DNA of 64,000 nucleotides from contig DASSWG010000164.1 in NCBI GenBank assembly GCA_035705295.1, positions 3,196-67,195 on the forward strand, written 5' to 3'. A program made the position numbers and the translations under genes. The notes beneath the pieces are model-generated. The model did no database searches and had not been told where the DNA came from. It worked only from the letters and a program-made list of their open reading frames with translations. The stretch comes from DASSWG01 sp035705295. Its GTDB lineage: Bacteria > Bacteroidota > Bacteroidia > Flavobacteriales > Flavobacteriaceae. Shown here one piece after another: positions 1 to 8,197 of the stretch (position 1 is the stretch's first letter; each line of letters starts with the position of its first letter).

Positions 1-6
1 AAATTG

Positions 7-36
7 AAAAAAAGCGGCAGTTTGGCCGCTTTTTTT
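7..36. terminator. Intrinsic terminator-like hairpin
   Basis: A run of A followed by GCGGC, a six-base loop and GCCGC followed by a run of T gives a stem flanked by A and T tracts, so it could work in either direction. It sits before the first gene and probably ends a gene outside the window. Confidence 0.75.
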
Positions 37-91
37 GAAGGGTACAAAACCTATAATTTTTTTCTTATTTTAGAACCGGCAAAACTCCCTT

Positions 92-619
92 ATGCAACCC
101 GATACATTGATTCGCGAACTGCAACAAAAAAATCCCCAAGCATTTGAGCGGATTTACGAGCTTTATTCGGAAAGCACTTTTGGTATAATTTACAGCATCG
201 TCCGCAACGAAAGCGTTTCCGAAGAAATAGTGCAGGATGTTTTTTTGAAAATTTGGGAAAAGGCCGCTTTTTACGACCCAAAAAAAGGAAGGTTTTTCAC
301 CTGGGTTTTGAACATTGCCCGAAATGCCGCGATCGACAAAATCCGCTCCAAAGATTTTAAAAACTCAAACAAAAACCTCAGTGCCCAATATTTCGTAGAT
401 ATTTTGGAAGAAAAAAGCAACACTGCCTCAAAAACAGATGCCATTGGTTTGCAAAAATATATTGATTTGTTGAAACCCGCTTGCAAAAAAATTATTGATT
501 TGTTGTATTTTAAAGGGTTTACACAACAAGAAGCCTCAAAAGAACTCGATATTCCGTTGGGCACCGTGAAAACAAGAAATCGAAGCTGCATCAATTCGCT
601 CAGAAAAATTTTTACTTGA
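92..619 (+). CDS. ECF-type RNA polymerase sigma factor
   Basis: This 175-residue protein has the two-domain layout of extracytoplasmic-function sigma factors. Region 2 spans about residues 15-85 and includes the acidic SEEIVQDVFLKIWEKA stretch and FFTWVLNIARNAAIDKIRS, which in the family contact core polymerase and the -10 element. Region 4 spans about residues 118-172 and ends in a helix-turn-helix around LDIPLGTVKTRNRSCINSLR. It is followed after three bases by a gene for a membrane anti-sigma factor, so the two are very likely cotranscribed and functionally paired. The regulon and the inducing signal cannot be read from the sequence. The ATG at 92 is the first good start after the upstream hairpin. 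Confidence 0.93.
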   Translation: MQPDTLIRELQQKNPQAFERIYELYSESTFGIIYSIVRNESVSEEIVQDVFLKIWEKAAFYDPKKGRFFTWVLNIARNAAIDKIRSKDFKNSNKNLSAQYFVDILEEKSNTASKTDAIGLQKYIDLLKPACKKIIDLLYFKGFTQQEASKELDIPLGTVKTRNRSCINSLRKIFT

Positions 620-622
620 TCG

Positions 623-1429
623 ATGAACGTACAAGAATATATCACATCGGGAATTTTGGAACTCTATATTTATGGAGCGCTTTCCGATGAAGAAAACCGG
701 GAAATAAGCAAGCAATTACACCAGTACCCGGAAATCCAGAAAGAGGTGGAAGAAATTGAAAGTGCGCTCCAAAATTTGAGCGAAGCGGTCGCCCCCTACA
801 ATCCGGAAAATTTATTGGCCAGTATTCGGGAAAAAATGGACGATCGCCCACAAGCATCGCCCGTGGTGGAAATGAAACCCCAAAGGAAACACAATTGGCC
901 GGCCTATATCGGTTGGGCGGCGAGCATCGCATTGTTGATCGGTTTGTTCGCGGTAATGAACGAAAACAGGAACCTGCGAAACGATTTGCAAGCAACGGCG
1001 ATCGAAAACGCGCAAATGGAAGAGCAAATTGCCGATGCGCGCGAAAACGAAGAAAAAACACAACAACTTTTGGAGGTATTCCGAAGCAAAGAAATGGAAC
1101 AAGTGGAGCTAGCGGGACAAAAAGTTGCGCCTAACGCCTACGCCACCGTAATTTGGGACGCGACCAACCAAAAAGCCTTTATCGACGCGCAAGGCTTGCC
1201 CGAACCGCCGCCCGGAAAAGTGTACCAAGTTTGGTCGTTGACCTTAAATCCATTGTCGCCCACAAGTATCGGTTTGTTGGAAAATTTTGAGGAAGACGAC
1301 AACAAAATATTCGTGCTTTCCAACCCCAACAACTCACAGGCGTTTGGCATTACTTTGGAACCGGCCGGTGGTAGCAAAACCCCAACGATGGAGCAATTGT
1401 ACACACTGGGAGTTGTGGGCGCTTCTTGA
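623..1429 (+). CDS. Anti-sigma factor, RskA-like, membrane-anchored
   Basis: The 268-residue product has an N-terminal cytoplasmic helical segment (about 1-85) typical of anti-sigma domains, one membrane span at about residues 92-112, a charged coiled-coil stretch at about 113-150, and a C-terminal periplasmic domain from about 155 with the WDATNQKAFIDAQGLPEPP and GKVYQVWSL signatures of the RskA/anti-sigma-K family. It begins three bases after the sigma factor stop and should hold that sigma factor inactive at the inner membrane until an envelope signal releases it. No zinc-binding HxxxCxxC motif is visible in the N-terminal domain. Pairing is inferred from synteny and family. Confidence 0.9.
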   Translation: MNVQEYITSGILELYIYGALSDEENREISKQLHQYPEIQKEVEEIESALQNLSEAVAPYNPENLLASIREKMDDRPQASPVVEMKPQRKHNWPAYIGWAASIALLIGLFAVMNENRNLRNDLQATAIENAQMEEQIADARENEEKTQQLLEVFRSKEMEQVELAGQKVAPNAYATVIWDATNQKAFIDAQGLPEPPPGKVYQVWSLTLNPLSPTSIGLLENFEEDDNKIFVLSNPNNSQAFGITLEPAGGSKTPTMEQLYTLGVVGAS

Positions 1430-1517
1430 TAATGTTCAGACTAAACCACTAACTTCTTGTCTTATCATCAGAATTTTATTTTGTTTGATTGAACACACTT
1501 ATACCCGTAATTTTTTT

Positions 1518-1630
1518 CTCGCCGATTACCGCAAATTTTAATCGCAGATTTTCGCAGAAAAATATTTAAATGGTACATAATCTGCGTTTTCTGCGTAATT
1601 TAATCAGCGAAAATCAGCGAGAAATTTTAG
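1518..1630. repeat. Intergenic imperfect inverted repeat built of TCTGCG/CGCAGA units
   Basis: The 300-base gap before aroB holds no gene. Its second half carries alternating short units such as GCAGATT at 1544-1550 and its complement AATCTGC at 1579-1585, with further CGCAG, CTGCG and CAGCGA copies. It can fold into a long imperfect hairpin and resembles other intergenic elements of this window, for example at 19767-19883. Confidence 0.55.
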
Positions 1631-1702
1631 GTGGCATAATTCCGGTGGTTCAATTCTTTTATATTGAAAAAAGAAAACCGCAACAATATTTTATCCAAAC
1701 CC

Positions 1703-1710
1703 TATCTTTG
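1703..1710 (+). promoter_or_regulatory. Bacteroidota -7 promoter motif TATCTTTG for aroB
   Basis: TATCTTTG matches TAnnTTTG, the established -7 element of Bacteroidota housekeeping promoters, 21 bases upstream of the ATG at 1732. Its presence inside the longer open frame argues for the shorter aroB start. Confidence 0.7.
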
Positions 1711-1731
1711 TGCCCGTCGAGCAAATTGAAA

Positions 1732-2802
1732 ATGATCCAATATTTCGAAAATACAATTCACTACCAGACCACGGCCTACAAAGAATTGAACCTTCTTTTA
1801 AAGGCCCAAAATTATTCCTCGGTTTTTGTTTTGGTCGATGAAAATACCCAAATTCATTGCCTTCCAAAATTTTTGCCACAATTGGAAACACAGCTTCCCA
1901 TTGAAATAATCGAAATTGACGCAGGCGAAGCACACAAAACCATCGAAACTTGTACGGGCGTTTGGAACGCATTGGCTGAATTGGGCGCGGATCGAAAATC
2001 CTTGCTCATCAATTTGGGTGGCGGGGTGGTGACCGATTTGGGCGGTTTTGTTGCCTCCACCTTCAAACGCGGAATCGATTTTGTGCACATTCCCACTTCC
2101 CTGCTCGCCATGGTCGATGCGGCAATTGGCGGAAAAAACGGGGTCGATCTTGGAACGTTGAAAAATCAAGTTGGCACGATCAATTCCCCAAAAATGGTGC
2201 TTATCAATGTGGATTTTTTGACAACTTTGCCGCAAAACCAACTTAAAAGCGGCTTCGCCGAAATGTTGAAACACGGATTGATCCATCGAAAAAACTATTG
2301 GGGAAAACTCAGTGATCTTTCAAAATTCACATTGGAGGATTTTGAGATACTCATCAAAGAGTCCATTGAAATAAAAACCGAAATAGTTTCAAAAGACCCC
2401 AGTGAAAAGGGCTTACGGAAAATATTGAATTTTGGACACACCCTCGGCCACGCCATTGAATCCTATTTTCTTTCCCAACCCGAAAAAGAAACCTTGCTCC
2501 ACGGAGAAGCTGTGGCAGCGGGAATGATTTTAGAAAGTTTTCTTTCCGAAAAAAAATCGGCCAATTTTTCATGCGAAGATTTGAAAACCGTAAAAAAAGT
2601 AATTTTTCACACGTTCCCAAAAATCGATCTACAAGAAAATGATTTTTTGCCGATTATTGAATTGTTGAAACACGACAAGAAAAATTCGCACGGAGCAATA
2701 AATTTTGTTTTATTGGAAAAAATCGGAAAAGCCAATATCGATTGCCAAGCAAGCAATAATTTGATTTTGGAAGCTTTTGAAGATTATCTTTCTGAAGTAT
2801 AA
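1732..2802 (+). CDS. aroB: 3-dehydroquinate synthase
   Basis: AroB converts DAHP to 3-dehydroquinate, step two of the shikimate pathway, using NAD and a divalent metal in the cytosol. The 356-residue product shows the NAD-binding NLGGGVVTDLGGFVAST segment, the HIPTSLLAMVDAAIGGKNGVD active-site region split across the family signature, KSGFAEMLKHGLI, and the metal-site segments LNFGHTLGHAIES and LLHGEAVAAGM. The frame is open further upstream to 1570, but the extra 54 residues do not resemble the family and overlap a TAnnTTTG promoter, so I chose 1732. It is monocistronic and converges on the peroxiredoxin gene. Confidence 0.95.
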   Translation: MIQYFENTIHYQTTAYKELNLLLKAQNYSSVFVLVDENTQIHCLPKFLPQLETQLPIEIIEIDAGEAHKTIETCTGVWNALAELGADRKSLLINLGGGVVTDLGGFVASTFKRGIDFVHIPTSLLAMVDAAIGGKNGVDLGTLKNQVGTINSPKMVLINVDFLTTLPQNQLKSGFAEMLKHGLIHRKNYWGKLSDLSKFTLEDFEILIKESIEIKTEIVSKDPSEKGLRKILNFGHTLGHAIESYFLSQPEKETLLHGEAVAAGMILESFLSEKKSANFSCEDLKTVKKVIFHTFPKIDLQENDFLPIIELLKHDKKNSHGAINFVLLEKIGKANIDCQASNNLILEAFEDYLSEV

Positions 2803-2803
2803 A

Positions 2804-2818
2804 AAACCTGTCAGGTTT
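2804..2818. terminator. Short palindrome between convergent aroB and bcp
   Basis: AAACCTG and CAGGTTT flank a single base in the 29-base gap between two convergent genes. The position suits a shared terminator but the loop is too tight to be ideal, and this palindrome type recurs elsewhere in the window (see 42657-42690). Confidence 0.4.
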
Positions 2819-2831
2819 GAAAATTGTCGGT

Positions 2832-3293
2832 TCAAGTTTTCCCCAACAAAATCTGCCCCGCGTGTTCTTTGGTTTTGACTTTTTCAATTACATCGCTCAA
2901 CTTTCCTTCTTCATCGATCACAAAAGTGGTCCGGTGAATACCGTCATATTTTTTTCCCATGAATTTTTTTGGCCCCCAAACGCCATAGGCATTGATCACT
3001 TCTTTGTTTTCATCGGCCAGTAAAGGAAATGGAAGTTGTTGTTTTTCTTTAAAGTTTCTTTGACGTTTTTCCGAATCGGCGCTGACGCCCAATATTTCAT
3101 AGCCTTCGCTTTGAAAACGCTCCCAATTGTCGCGCAAATTGCAAGCTTCGGCGGTACAGCCCGGGGTGCTTGCCTTTGGATAAAAAAACAAGACTAATTT
3201 TTTTCCTCGGTAATCCACCAAATTGTGCTGTTTCCCATCTTGATCGGTTGCAGAAAAATTCGGTGCTTTGTCACCTGGTTGTAAAGTCGTCAT
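2832..3293 (-). CDS. bcp: Thioredoxin-dependent peroxiredoxin, BCP/PrxQ type
   Basis: This 153-residue cytosolic peroxidase reduces hydrogen peroxide and organic hydroperoxides with electrons from thioredoxin. The motif FFYPKASTPGCTAEACNLRD carries the peroxidatic cysteine at residue 46 and a resolving cysteine five residues later at 51, the atypical two-cysteine arrangement of the BCP/PrxQ family. Length is normal for the family. It is transcribed divergently from nth across about 90 bases and convergently with aroB. It belongs with OsmC and BshC of this window as thiol-based oxidative defence, although they are not linked. Confidence 0.94.
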   Translation of the reverse strand: MTTLQPGDKAPNFSATDQDGKQHNLVDYRGKKLVLFFYPKASTPGCTAEACNLRDNWERFQSEGYEILGVSADSEKRQRNFKEKQQLPFPLLADENKEVINAYGVWGPKKFMGKKYDGIHRTTFVIDEEGKLSDVIEKVKTKEHAGQILLGKT

Positions 3294-3384
3294 AATGTTT
3301 ATTTTTGCTTGGAATTATTGTTTTGGTTCAACTGTCCGTTGATGAAGAAAGCCATTTAGTTGAAATGCCCGTAAATATACAAAA

Positions 3385-4047
3385 ATGAACAAACAAGAGA
3401 AAGTGGAATTCGTTATAAATACGTTAAATGACCTGTATCCCGAAGTTCCCATTCCCCTAAACCACAAAGATCCCTATACATTGCTGATCGCCGTGTTGCT
3501 TTCGGCACAAAGCACGGATGCGCGGGTGAACCTAATCACCCCCATTTTGTTCGCAAAAGCCGACAATCCAAAGGATATGGCAAAATTATCCGTTGAAGAA
3601 ATCCGTGAAATCATCAAACCGGTGGGCTTGTCGCCGATGAAGGCGAAAGGCATTCACGGACTTTCGGAAATTTTACTGGAAAAATACAATGGGAAAGTCC
3701 CTGCTGATTTTGAAGCTTTGGAAGCTTTGCCGGCCGTGGGCCACAAAACCGCGAGTGTGGTAATGTCACAAGCTTTTGGGATACCAGCATTCCCGGTCGA
3801 TACACACATTCACCGATTGATGTACCGCTGGAATTTTTCAAACGGAAAAAACGTCCTTCAAACCGAAAAAGACGCCAAACGACTTTTTCCAAAAGAGCTT
3901 TGGAACAAGCTTCATTTACAAATCATTTATTACGGGCGTGAATATTCCCCGGCAAGGGGCTGGAATTTAGAAAAGGATGTTATCACAAAATCCATTGGGC
4001 GAAAAACGGTATTGAAAAACTATCTAAAAAACAAAAAAGCCCGTTAG
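3385..4047 (+). CDS. nth: Endonuclease III-like DNA glycosylase/AP lyase lacking the 4Fe-4S motif
   Basis: Endonuclease III removes oxidised pyrimidines and cleaves abasic sites in base-excision repair. The 220-residue product has the helix-hairpin-helix and catalytic loop (LPAVGHKTASVV, then FPVDTHIHRLMYRW) with the catalytic lysine at about residue 121 and aspartate at about 139, matching the E. coli residues in spacing. The C-terminus, where most family members carry Cx6Cx2Cx5C, reads YGREYSPARGWNLEKDVITK and contains no cysteine, so no 4Fe-4S cluster can be bound there. I recall cluster-less Nth proteins in flavobacteria, so this is probably lineage-specific loss and not an error. Activity is inferred to be retained. 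Confidence 0.92.
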   Translation: MNKQEKVEFVINTLNDLYPEVPIPLNHKDPYTLLIAVLLSAQSTDARVNLITPILFAKADNPKDMAKLSVEEIREIIKPVGLSPMKAKGIHGLSEILLEKYNGKVPADFEALEALPAVGHKTASVVMSQAFGIPAFPVDTHIHRLMYRWNFSNGKNVLQTEKDAKRLFPKELWNKLHLQIIYYGREYSPARGWNLEKDVITKSIGRKTVLKNYLKNKKAR

Positions 4048-4063
4048 CTAAAAACGGGCTTTT
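4035..4063. terminator. Bidirectional intrinsic terminator
   Basis: AAAAGCCCGTT and AACGGGCTTTT form an 11-base-pair stem around a seven-base loop. It overlaps the nth stop codon and also lies just downstream of the minus-strand small gene at 4071, so it can serve both convergent units. Confidence 0.85.
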
Positions 4064-4070
4064 ACAAAGT

Positions 4071-4220
4071 TTAGTTGAGAAGTGCTTCAAACTTCATCTT
4101 TTTATAATCAATAACGCGTAAAGCCTTTGAATAGTTCAAAAGAAACGAGATGGTTTCTTTTCGAGGTCGCAAATTTTCCACCTTTTTGTTGGGTGATTGG
4201 TTGAGGTAAAGGTTCGCCAT
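4071..4220 (-). CDS. Small conserved protein downstream of ECF sigma factor
   Basis: A 49-residue product starting at the ATG at 4220; the frame is open to 4268, which would add 16 residues. The C-terminal half (RPRKETISFLLNYSKALRV, then DYKKMKFEALLN) looks like a compact conserved motif that I recall from short flavobacterial proteins encoded next to this type of sigma factor. It has no signal peptide or membrane span and is basic. It follows the sigma gene by 58 bases on the same strand and ends before the shared terminator, so cotranscription is likely. I do not know its function; a role tied to the sigma factor is only an inference from position. Confidence 0.6.
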   Translation of the reverse strand: MANLYLNQSPNKKVENLRPRKETISFLLNYSKALRVIDYKKMKFEALLN

Positions 4221-4278
4221 CGATAATGGATTTTTGGTGAGTCTTATAAAAGAACGCCAAAAAATCACCTATATTGCC

Positions 4279-4869
4279 TCAATTGGTCAAAATAATTTGA
4301 TGCTTTTCAATTACTTTTCGCAAATTGATCAACGCATAGCGCATCCTTCCCAAAGCTGTGTTGATGCTCACCCCCGTTCGTTCTGAAATTTCCTTGAAAC
4401 TCATTTCTTGATAAATGCGCATCATTAAAACTTCTTGCTGGTCGTCAGGCAGTTCGGTGATCAAATTTCGGACATCGCACTCAATTTGGTTTTTCACCAT
4501 TTGTTTTTCGGCATCCAAACAATTATCTGTCAAAACCGAAAAAATATTGAAATCGCCTTTATTTTCAAATTTGGGCATGCGGTTGCTTTTCCTAAAAAAA
4601 TCGATCACCAAATTGTGCGCAATGCGCATCACCCAAGGCAAAAATTTTCCTTCTTCGTTGTATTTTCCCCTTTTTAACGTACGGATCACTTTGATAAAAG
4701 TATCTTGAAAAATATCGTCGGCGATATTTTTGTCGAACACTTTTGAGAAAATAAAACTGTAAATTCGTTGTTCGTGGCGATTGATCAAATGGGAAAGGGC
4801 CGTTTCATCGCCTTTGATGTAGTTGCGAACATAAATCGCATCGGCCGTATGTGCCTTAATTTTTTTCAT
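4279..4869 (-). CDS. ECF-type RNA polymerase sigma factor
   Basis: The 196-residue product has region 2 at about residues 25-95 (IADDIFQDTFIKVIRTLKRG, then FLPWVMRIAHNLVIDFFRKS) and region 4 at about 135-190 (LPDDQQEVLMMRIYQEMSFK followed by the helix-turn-helix EISERTGVSINTALGRMRYA). No anti-sigma gene is adjacent, unlike the other two sigma factors of the window; only a 49-residue gene follows. This type of ECF sigma without a membrane partner is widespread in flavobacteria. It is divergent from uvrA across about 230 bases, but nothing in the sequence shows that it controls uvrA. Confidence 0.93.
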   Translation of the reverse strand: MKKIKAHTADAIYVRNYIKGDETALSHLINRHEQRIYSFIFSKVFDKNIADDIFQDTFIKVIRTLKRGKYNEEGKFLPWVMRIAHNLVIDFFRKSNRMPKFENKGDFNIFSVLTDNCLDAEKQMVKNQIECDVRNLITELPDDQQEVLMMRIYQEMSFKEISERTGVSINTALGRMRYALINLRKVIEKHQIILTN

Positions 4870-5075
4870 AAGAGTTACCTCGATTAATGATACGGAAATG
4901 GTTTCTTTTCCGCGTGGTCAATAAAAAACTAAGTAACTCTATTAAATAGGCAAATGGATTTGGGGTTCCGTTTCGGCGATAAATATAATAAAAATCATTT
5001 TGAAAAAACAAACAAGTTAAAAAATTTAACATTTTGTGACACACGAGTTTGCTTTTTCCAACGTTGCAGATTGGT

Positions 5076-5083
5076 TATCTTTG
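5076..5083 (+). promoter_or_regulatory. -7 promoter motif TATCTTTG for uvrA
   Basis: TATCTTTG matches TAnnTTTG and ends 18 bases before the ATG at 5102. A TTTG at 5048-5051 could serve as the -33 element. The motif lies inside the upstream-extended reading frame and so sets the uvrA start. Confidence 0.7.
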
Positions 5084-5101
5084 CGCCTCATAAAATTTCT
5101 T

Positions 5102-7909
5102 ATGCCCACAAAAATTTCCCAAGCAGATCCCAAGAAAAATATCCTCATAAAAGGCGCAAAACTGCACAATTTGAAAGACATTGATGTGTGCGTTCCGCGA
5201 AACAAATTGGTGGTCATCACCGGGCTTTCGGGTTCGGGAAAATCGAGTTTGGCGTTCGACACTTTGTACGCGGAAGGCCAGCGCCGTTATGTGGAAAGTC
5301 TTTCTTCGTACGCGCGCCAATTTTTGGGCCGGTTGAACAAACCCAAAGTAGATTACATTAAAGGCATTGCCCCTGCGATCGCCATCGAACAAAAAGTGAA
5401 CTCCACCAATCCGCGTTCAACGGTCGGCACTTCCACCGAAATTTACGATTATTTGAAATTGCTCTTTGCCCGAATCGGAAAAACTTTTTCCCCCATTTCT
5501 GGCAAGGAAGTTAAAAAAGACAAGGTCTCCGATGTGGTCGAATTTGTCAAAACTTTCGATGAAAAAGAGAAATTATTGCTCCTCGCCCCTATTCATGTGG
5601 AAAAAGGCCGAAGCCTCGAAAAAAAAATTAAAGTCCTGCAACAACAAGGTTACAGCCGCATCAAAGTAAACGGCGATGTGGCCCGAATCGAAGAAGCCGA
5701 TCTAAAAAAGGCAAAAAGCAAAAATGTTTTTTTGGTCGTGGATCGCGTTGTGAAAAAAGACGAAGAAGATTTCTACAACCGATTGGCCGATGCCGTTCAA
5801 GCGGCTTTTTTTGAAGGAAAAGGAGAACTTTATATCGAACAGGTTTCCGATGGCAAAAAAATTCATTTCAGCAATAAATTCGAATTGGACGGAATAAATT
5901 TTTTGGAACCAAACGTGCATTTGTTCAGTTTCAACAATCCTTACGGTGCTTGTCCAAAATGCGAAGGCTATGGCGACGTGATCGGTTTGGACGAAAACTT
6001 GGTCGTCCCCAACACCGGACTTTCCATTTACGAAGAAGCCATTTTTCCGTGGCGCGGCGAAAGTATGAGTTGGTACAAAGACCAATTGGTCAACAATTCG
6101 CACCAATTCGACTTTCCCATTCACAAACCCTATTTTGAACTTTCGGAAGCACAAAAAGAATTGTTGTGGACCGGAAACGAATATTTTGAAGGGCTTACCA
6201 GCTTTTTCGATCATTTGGAAGCCAAGGCCTACAAAATCCAAAACCGGGTGATGCTTTCGCGCTATCGCGGAAAAACGAAATGCCCTGTTTGCAAAGGAAA
6301 ACGTTTGCGTCCAGAAGCAAATTATGTAAAAATCAACGATGCCAACATCACCGATTTGGTGGAAAAACCCTTGGACAAGGTTCGTGAGTTTTTCAATTCG
6401 TTGAAATTGAACGAACACGATGCACAAATCGCCAAACGTTTGCTGACCGAAATTTCCAACCGCTTGCAATTTCTATCGAACGTGGGATTGGATTATTTGA
6501 CACTCAACCGAAAATCGAACACGCTTTCCGGTGGCGAATCGCAACGCATCAATTTGGCCACTTCGCTTGGGAGCAGTTTGGTGGGTTCAATGTACATTTT
6601 GGACGAGCCTTCCATCGGCTTGCACCCAAAAGATACCGAAAACCTGATCGGCGTGCTGAAAAACTTGCGCGATTTGGGAAACACGGTAATCGTGGTGGAA
6701 CATGACGAGGACATTATGAAAGCTGCCGACGAAATCATCGACATCGGTCCCGAAGCGGGAACTTTTGGCGGCGAAGTAGTCGCCACGGGAAATTTCAACA
6801 AAATTTTAAAATCGAGTTCGTTGACCGCAAAATATTTGAACGGCGATTTACGGATCGAAGTCCCCGAAAAAAGAAGAACAACCCCTTTTTATATCGATAT
6901 TTTCGGCGCGCGCGAACACAACTTGAAAAATATCAACGTTCGGTTTCCACTGGGTGTTTTTACTGCGGTGACGGGCGTTTCCGGAAGCGGAAAAAGCACC
7001 TTGGTGAAAAAAATCCTATATCCGGCTTTGCAAAAAGAAACAGGCGGTTACGGCGCAAAAGCCGGGCAATTCAGCAAAATTGAAGGCAATTACCAAAACC
7101 TGCCTGCCGGCAAGGCAGGCGTGAAACACGTGGAATTTGTGGACCAGAACCCGATCGGGCGTTCCTCGCGTTCCAATCCGGTTACGTATATCAAAGCCTA
7201 CGACGAAATCCGAATTTTGTTTTCAAAACAAAAATTGTCCAAAATTCGAAATTACCAACCCAAACATTTTTCATTCAATGTGGACGGCGGCCGTTGCGAA
7301 ACCTGCAAAGGCGAAGGCGAAGTGACCATCGAAATGCAATTTATGGCCGATGTGCATTTGGAATGCGAAACCTGTCGCGGAAAACGTTTTCAAAAAGAAG
7401 TGTTGGAAGTAAAATTCGACGGAAAATCCATCAGCGATGTATTGGAAATGACCATTGATGACGCCGTGGCTTTTTTCGGGAAGAACGAACAGGACAAAAT
7501 TCAGAAAAAATTAAAACCACTACAAGATGTTGGTTTGGGCTATGTCACTTTAGGGCAAAGCTCGTCCACGCTTTCCGGGGGCGAGGCACAACGCATCAAA
7601 CTGGCGTCGTTTTTGGTAAAAGGAACCACCAAGGACAAAGCTTTGTTCATTTTTGACGAACCCACGACCGGCCTGCATTTCCACGATATTCAAAAACTGT
7701 TGAAATCATTCAACGCCCTCATCGAAAAAGGGCATTCGATCATCGTGATCGAACACAACATGGATTTGGTAAAATGTGCCGACCATGTAATCGATTTGGG
7801 ATTGGAAGGTGGTGAAAACGGCGGTTATCTCATTGCAGAAGGAACACCCGAAGAAGTGGCAAAAAGCAAAAAATCGTTCACCGCAAAATATTTGAAAGAA
7901 AAACTATGA
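5102..7909 (+). CDS. uvrA: UvrA excinuclease ATPase subunit, paralogue 1, with a short in-frame palindromic insertion
   Basis: UvrA is the damage-sensing ATPase of nucleotide excision repair and loads UvrB. This 935-residue copy has both ABC modules: Walker A GLSGSGKSS at about 41-49 and GVSGSGKST in the second half, signatures LSGGESQRI and LSGGEAQRI, Walker B ILDEPSIGLH and IFDEPTTGLH, and zinc-binding cysteine pairs CPKC/CPVC and CETC/CETC. Residues 667-673 (LPAGKAG) are encoded by a GC-rich palindrome between EGNYQN and VKHVEF, where relatives run straight through; it keeps frame. The start at 5102 is set by the promoter motif. A second full-length UvrA lies at 53784. Which paralogue is the main repair protein is unclear. 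Confidence 0.94.
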   Translation: MPTKISQADPKKNILIKGAKLHNLKDIDVCVPRNKLVVITGLSGSGKSSLAFDTLYAEGQRRYVESLSSYARQFLGRLNKPKVDYIKGIAPAIAIEQKVNSTNPRSTVGTSTEIYDYLKLLFARIGKTFSPISGKEVKKDKVSDVVEFVKTFDEKEKLLLLAPIHVEKGRSLEKKIKVLQQQGYSRIKVNGDVARIEEADLKKAKSKNVFLVVDRVVKKDEEDFYNRLADAVQAAFFEGKGELYIEQVSDGKKIHFSNKFELDGINFLEPNVHLFSFNNPYGACPKCEGYGDVIGLDENLVVPNTGLSIYEEAIFPWRGESMSWYKDQLVNNSHQFDFPIHKPYFELSEAQKELLWTGNEYFEGLTSFFDHLEAKAYKIQNRVMLSRYRGKTKCPVCKGKRLRPEANYVKINDANITDLVEKPLDKVREFFNSLKLNEHDAQIAKRLLTEISNRLQFLSNVGLDYLTLNRKSNTLSGGESQRINLATSLGSSLVGSMYILDEPSIGLHPKDTENLIGVLKNLRDLGNTVIVVEHDEDIMKAADEIIDIGPEAGTFGGEVVATGNFNKILKSSSLTAKYLNGDLRIEVPEKRRTTPFYIDIFGAREHNLKNINVRFPLGVFTAVTGVSGSGKSTLVKKILYPALQKETGGYGAKAGQFSKIEGNYQNLPAGKAGVKHVEFVDQNPIGRSSRSNPVTYIKAYDEIRILFSKQKLSKIRNYQPKHFSFNVDGGRCETCKGEGEVTIEMQFMADVHLECETCRGKRFQKEVLEVKFDGKSISDVLEMTIDDAVAFFGKNEQDKIQKKLKPLQDVGLGYVTLGQSSSTLSGGEAQRIKLASFLVKGTTKDKALFIFDEPTTGLHFHDIQKLLKSFNALIEKGHSIIVIEHNMDLVKCADHVIDLGLEGGENGGYLIAEGTPEEVAKSKKSFTAKYLKEKL
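7099..7120. repeat. Palindromic repeat inserted in frame within uvrA (copy 1)
   Basis: GCCTGCC at 7102-7108 and GGCAGGC at 7114-7120 form a seven-base-pair stem around GGCAA. Read in the uvrA frame it encodes LPAGKAG. A related 22-base sequence with 17 identical positions and the same reading frame occurs inside another gene at 57984-58005. Confidence 0.75.
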
Positions 7910-8005
7910 CAAATGCCCCTTTCAAATATTGGATTTTGGCATGGTAATTGATTCTTATTAAATGATTATCACTCTATGATAATTATATTTTTGGTTGGTT
8001 AAGAA

Positions 8006-8033
8006 GTCCCGGGAAAACTCCCGGGGCTTTTTT
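8006..8033 (+). terminator. Intrinsic terminator downstream of uvrA
   Basis: CCCGGG at 8008-8013 pairs with CCCGGG at 8020-8025 and is followed by GGC and seven T. It lies about 100 bases after the uvrA stop. The remainder of the 288-base gap up to 8197 holds no gene. Confidence 0.75.
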
Positions 8034-8071
8034 GTTTTAATGCTTGTCCGTAAGCAAAAACAAGAATAAAG

Positions 8072-8147
8072 TGTCACATCGAGCGCAGTCGAGATGCTTT
8101 TGTCGACCCTTCGATCCCGCACTTGATGCGGGACGATCAGGGTGACA
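8072..8147. repeat. Intergenic nested inverted repeat
   Basis: Outer arms TGTCAC (8072-8077) and GTGACA (8142-8147) enclose an inner hairpin TCCCGCA (8115-8121) and TGCGGGA (8127-8133). It contains CATCGAGCGCAGTCGAGATG, a type of intergenic repeat familiar from flavobacterial genomes. It lies between convergent uvrA and the permease gene. Confidence 0.6.
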
Positions 8148-8197
8148 GAATCATACTTTAGGCATTAAGGCGGAAAACATATTTGCTTTTTCAAGTT

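Noticed and set aside
1570..1731. Longer N-terminus for AroB
   Set aside because: The extra 54 residues are translated repeat DNA and contain the promoter motif; family members start near 1732.
5036..5101. Longer N-terminus for the first UvrA
   Set aside because: It includes the TATCTTTG promoter element and has no counterpart in the family.
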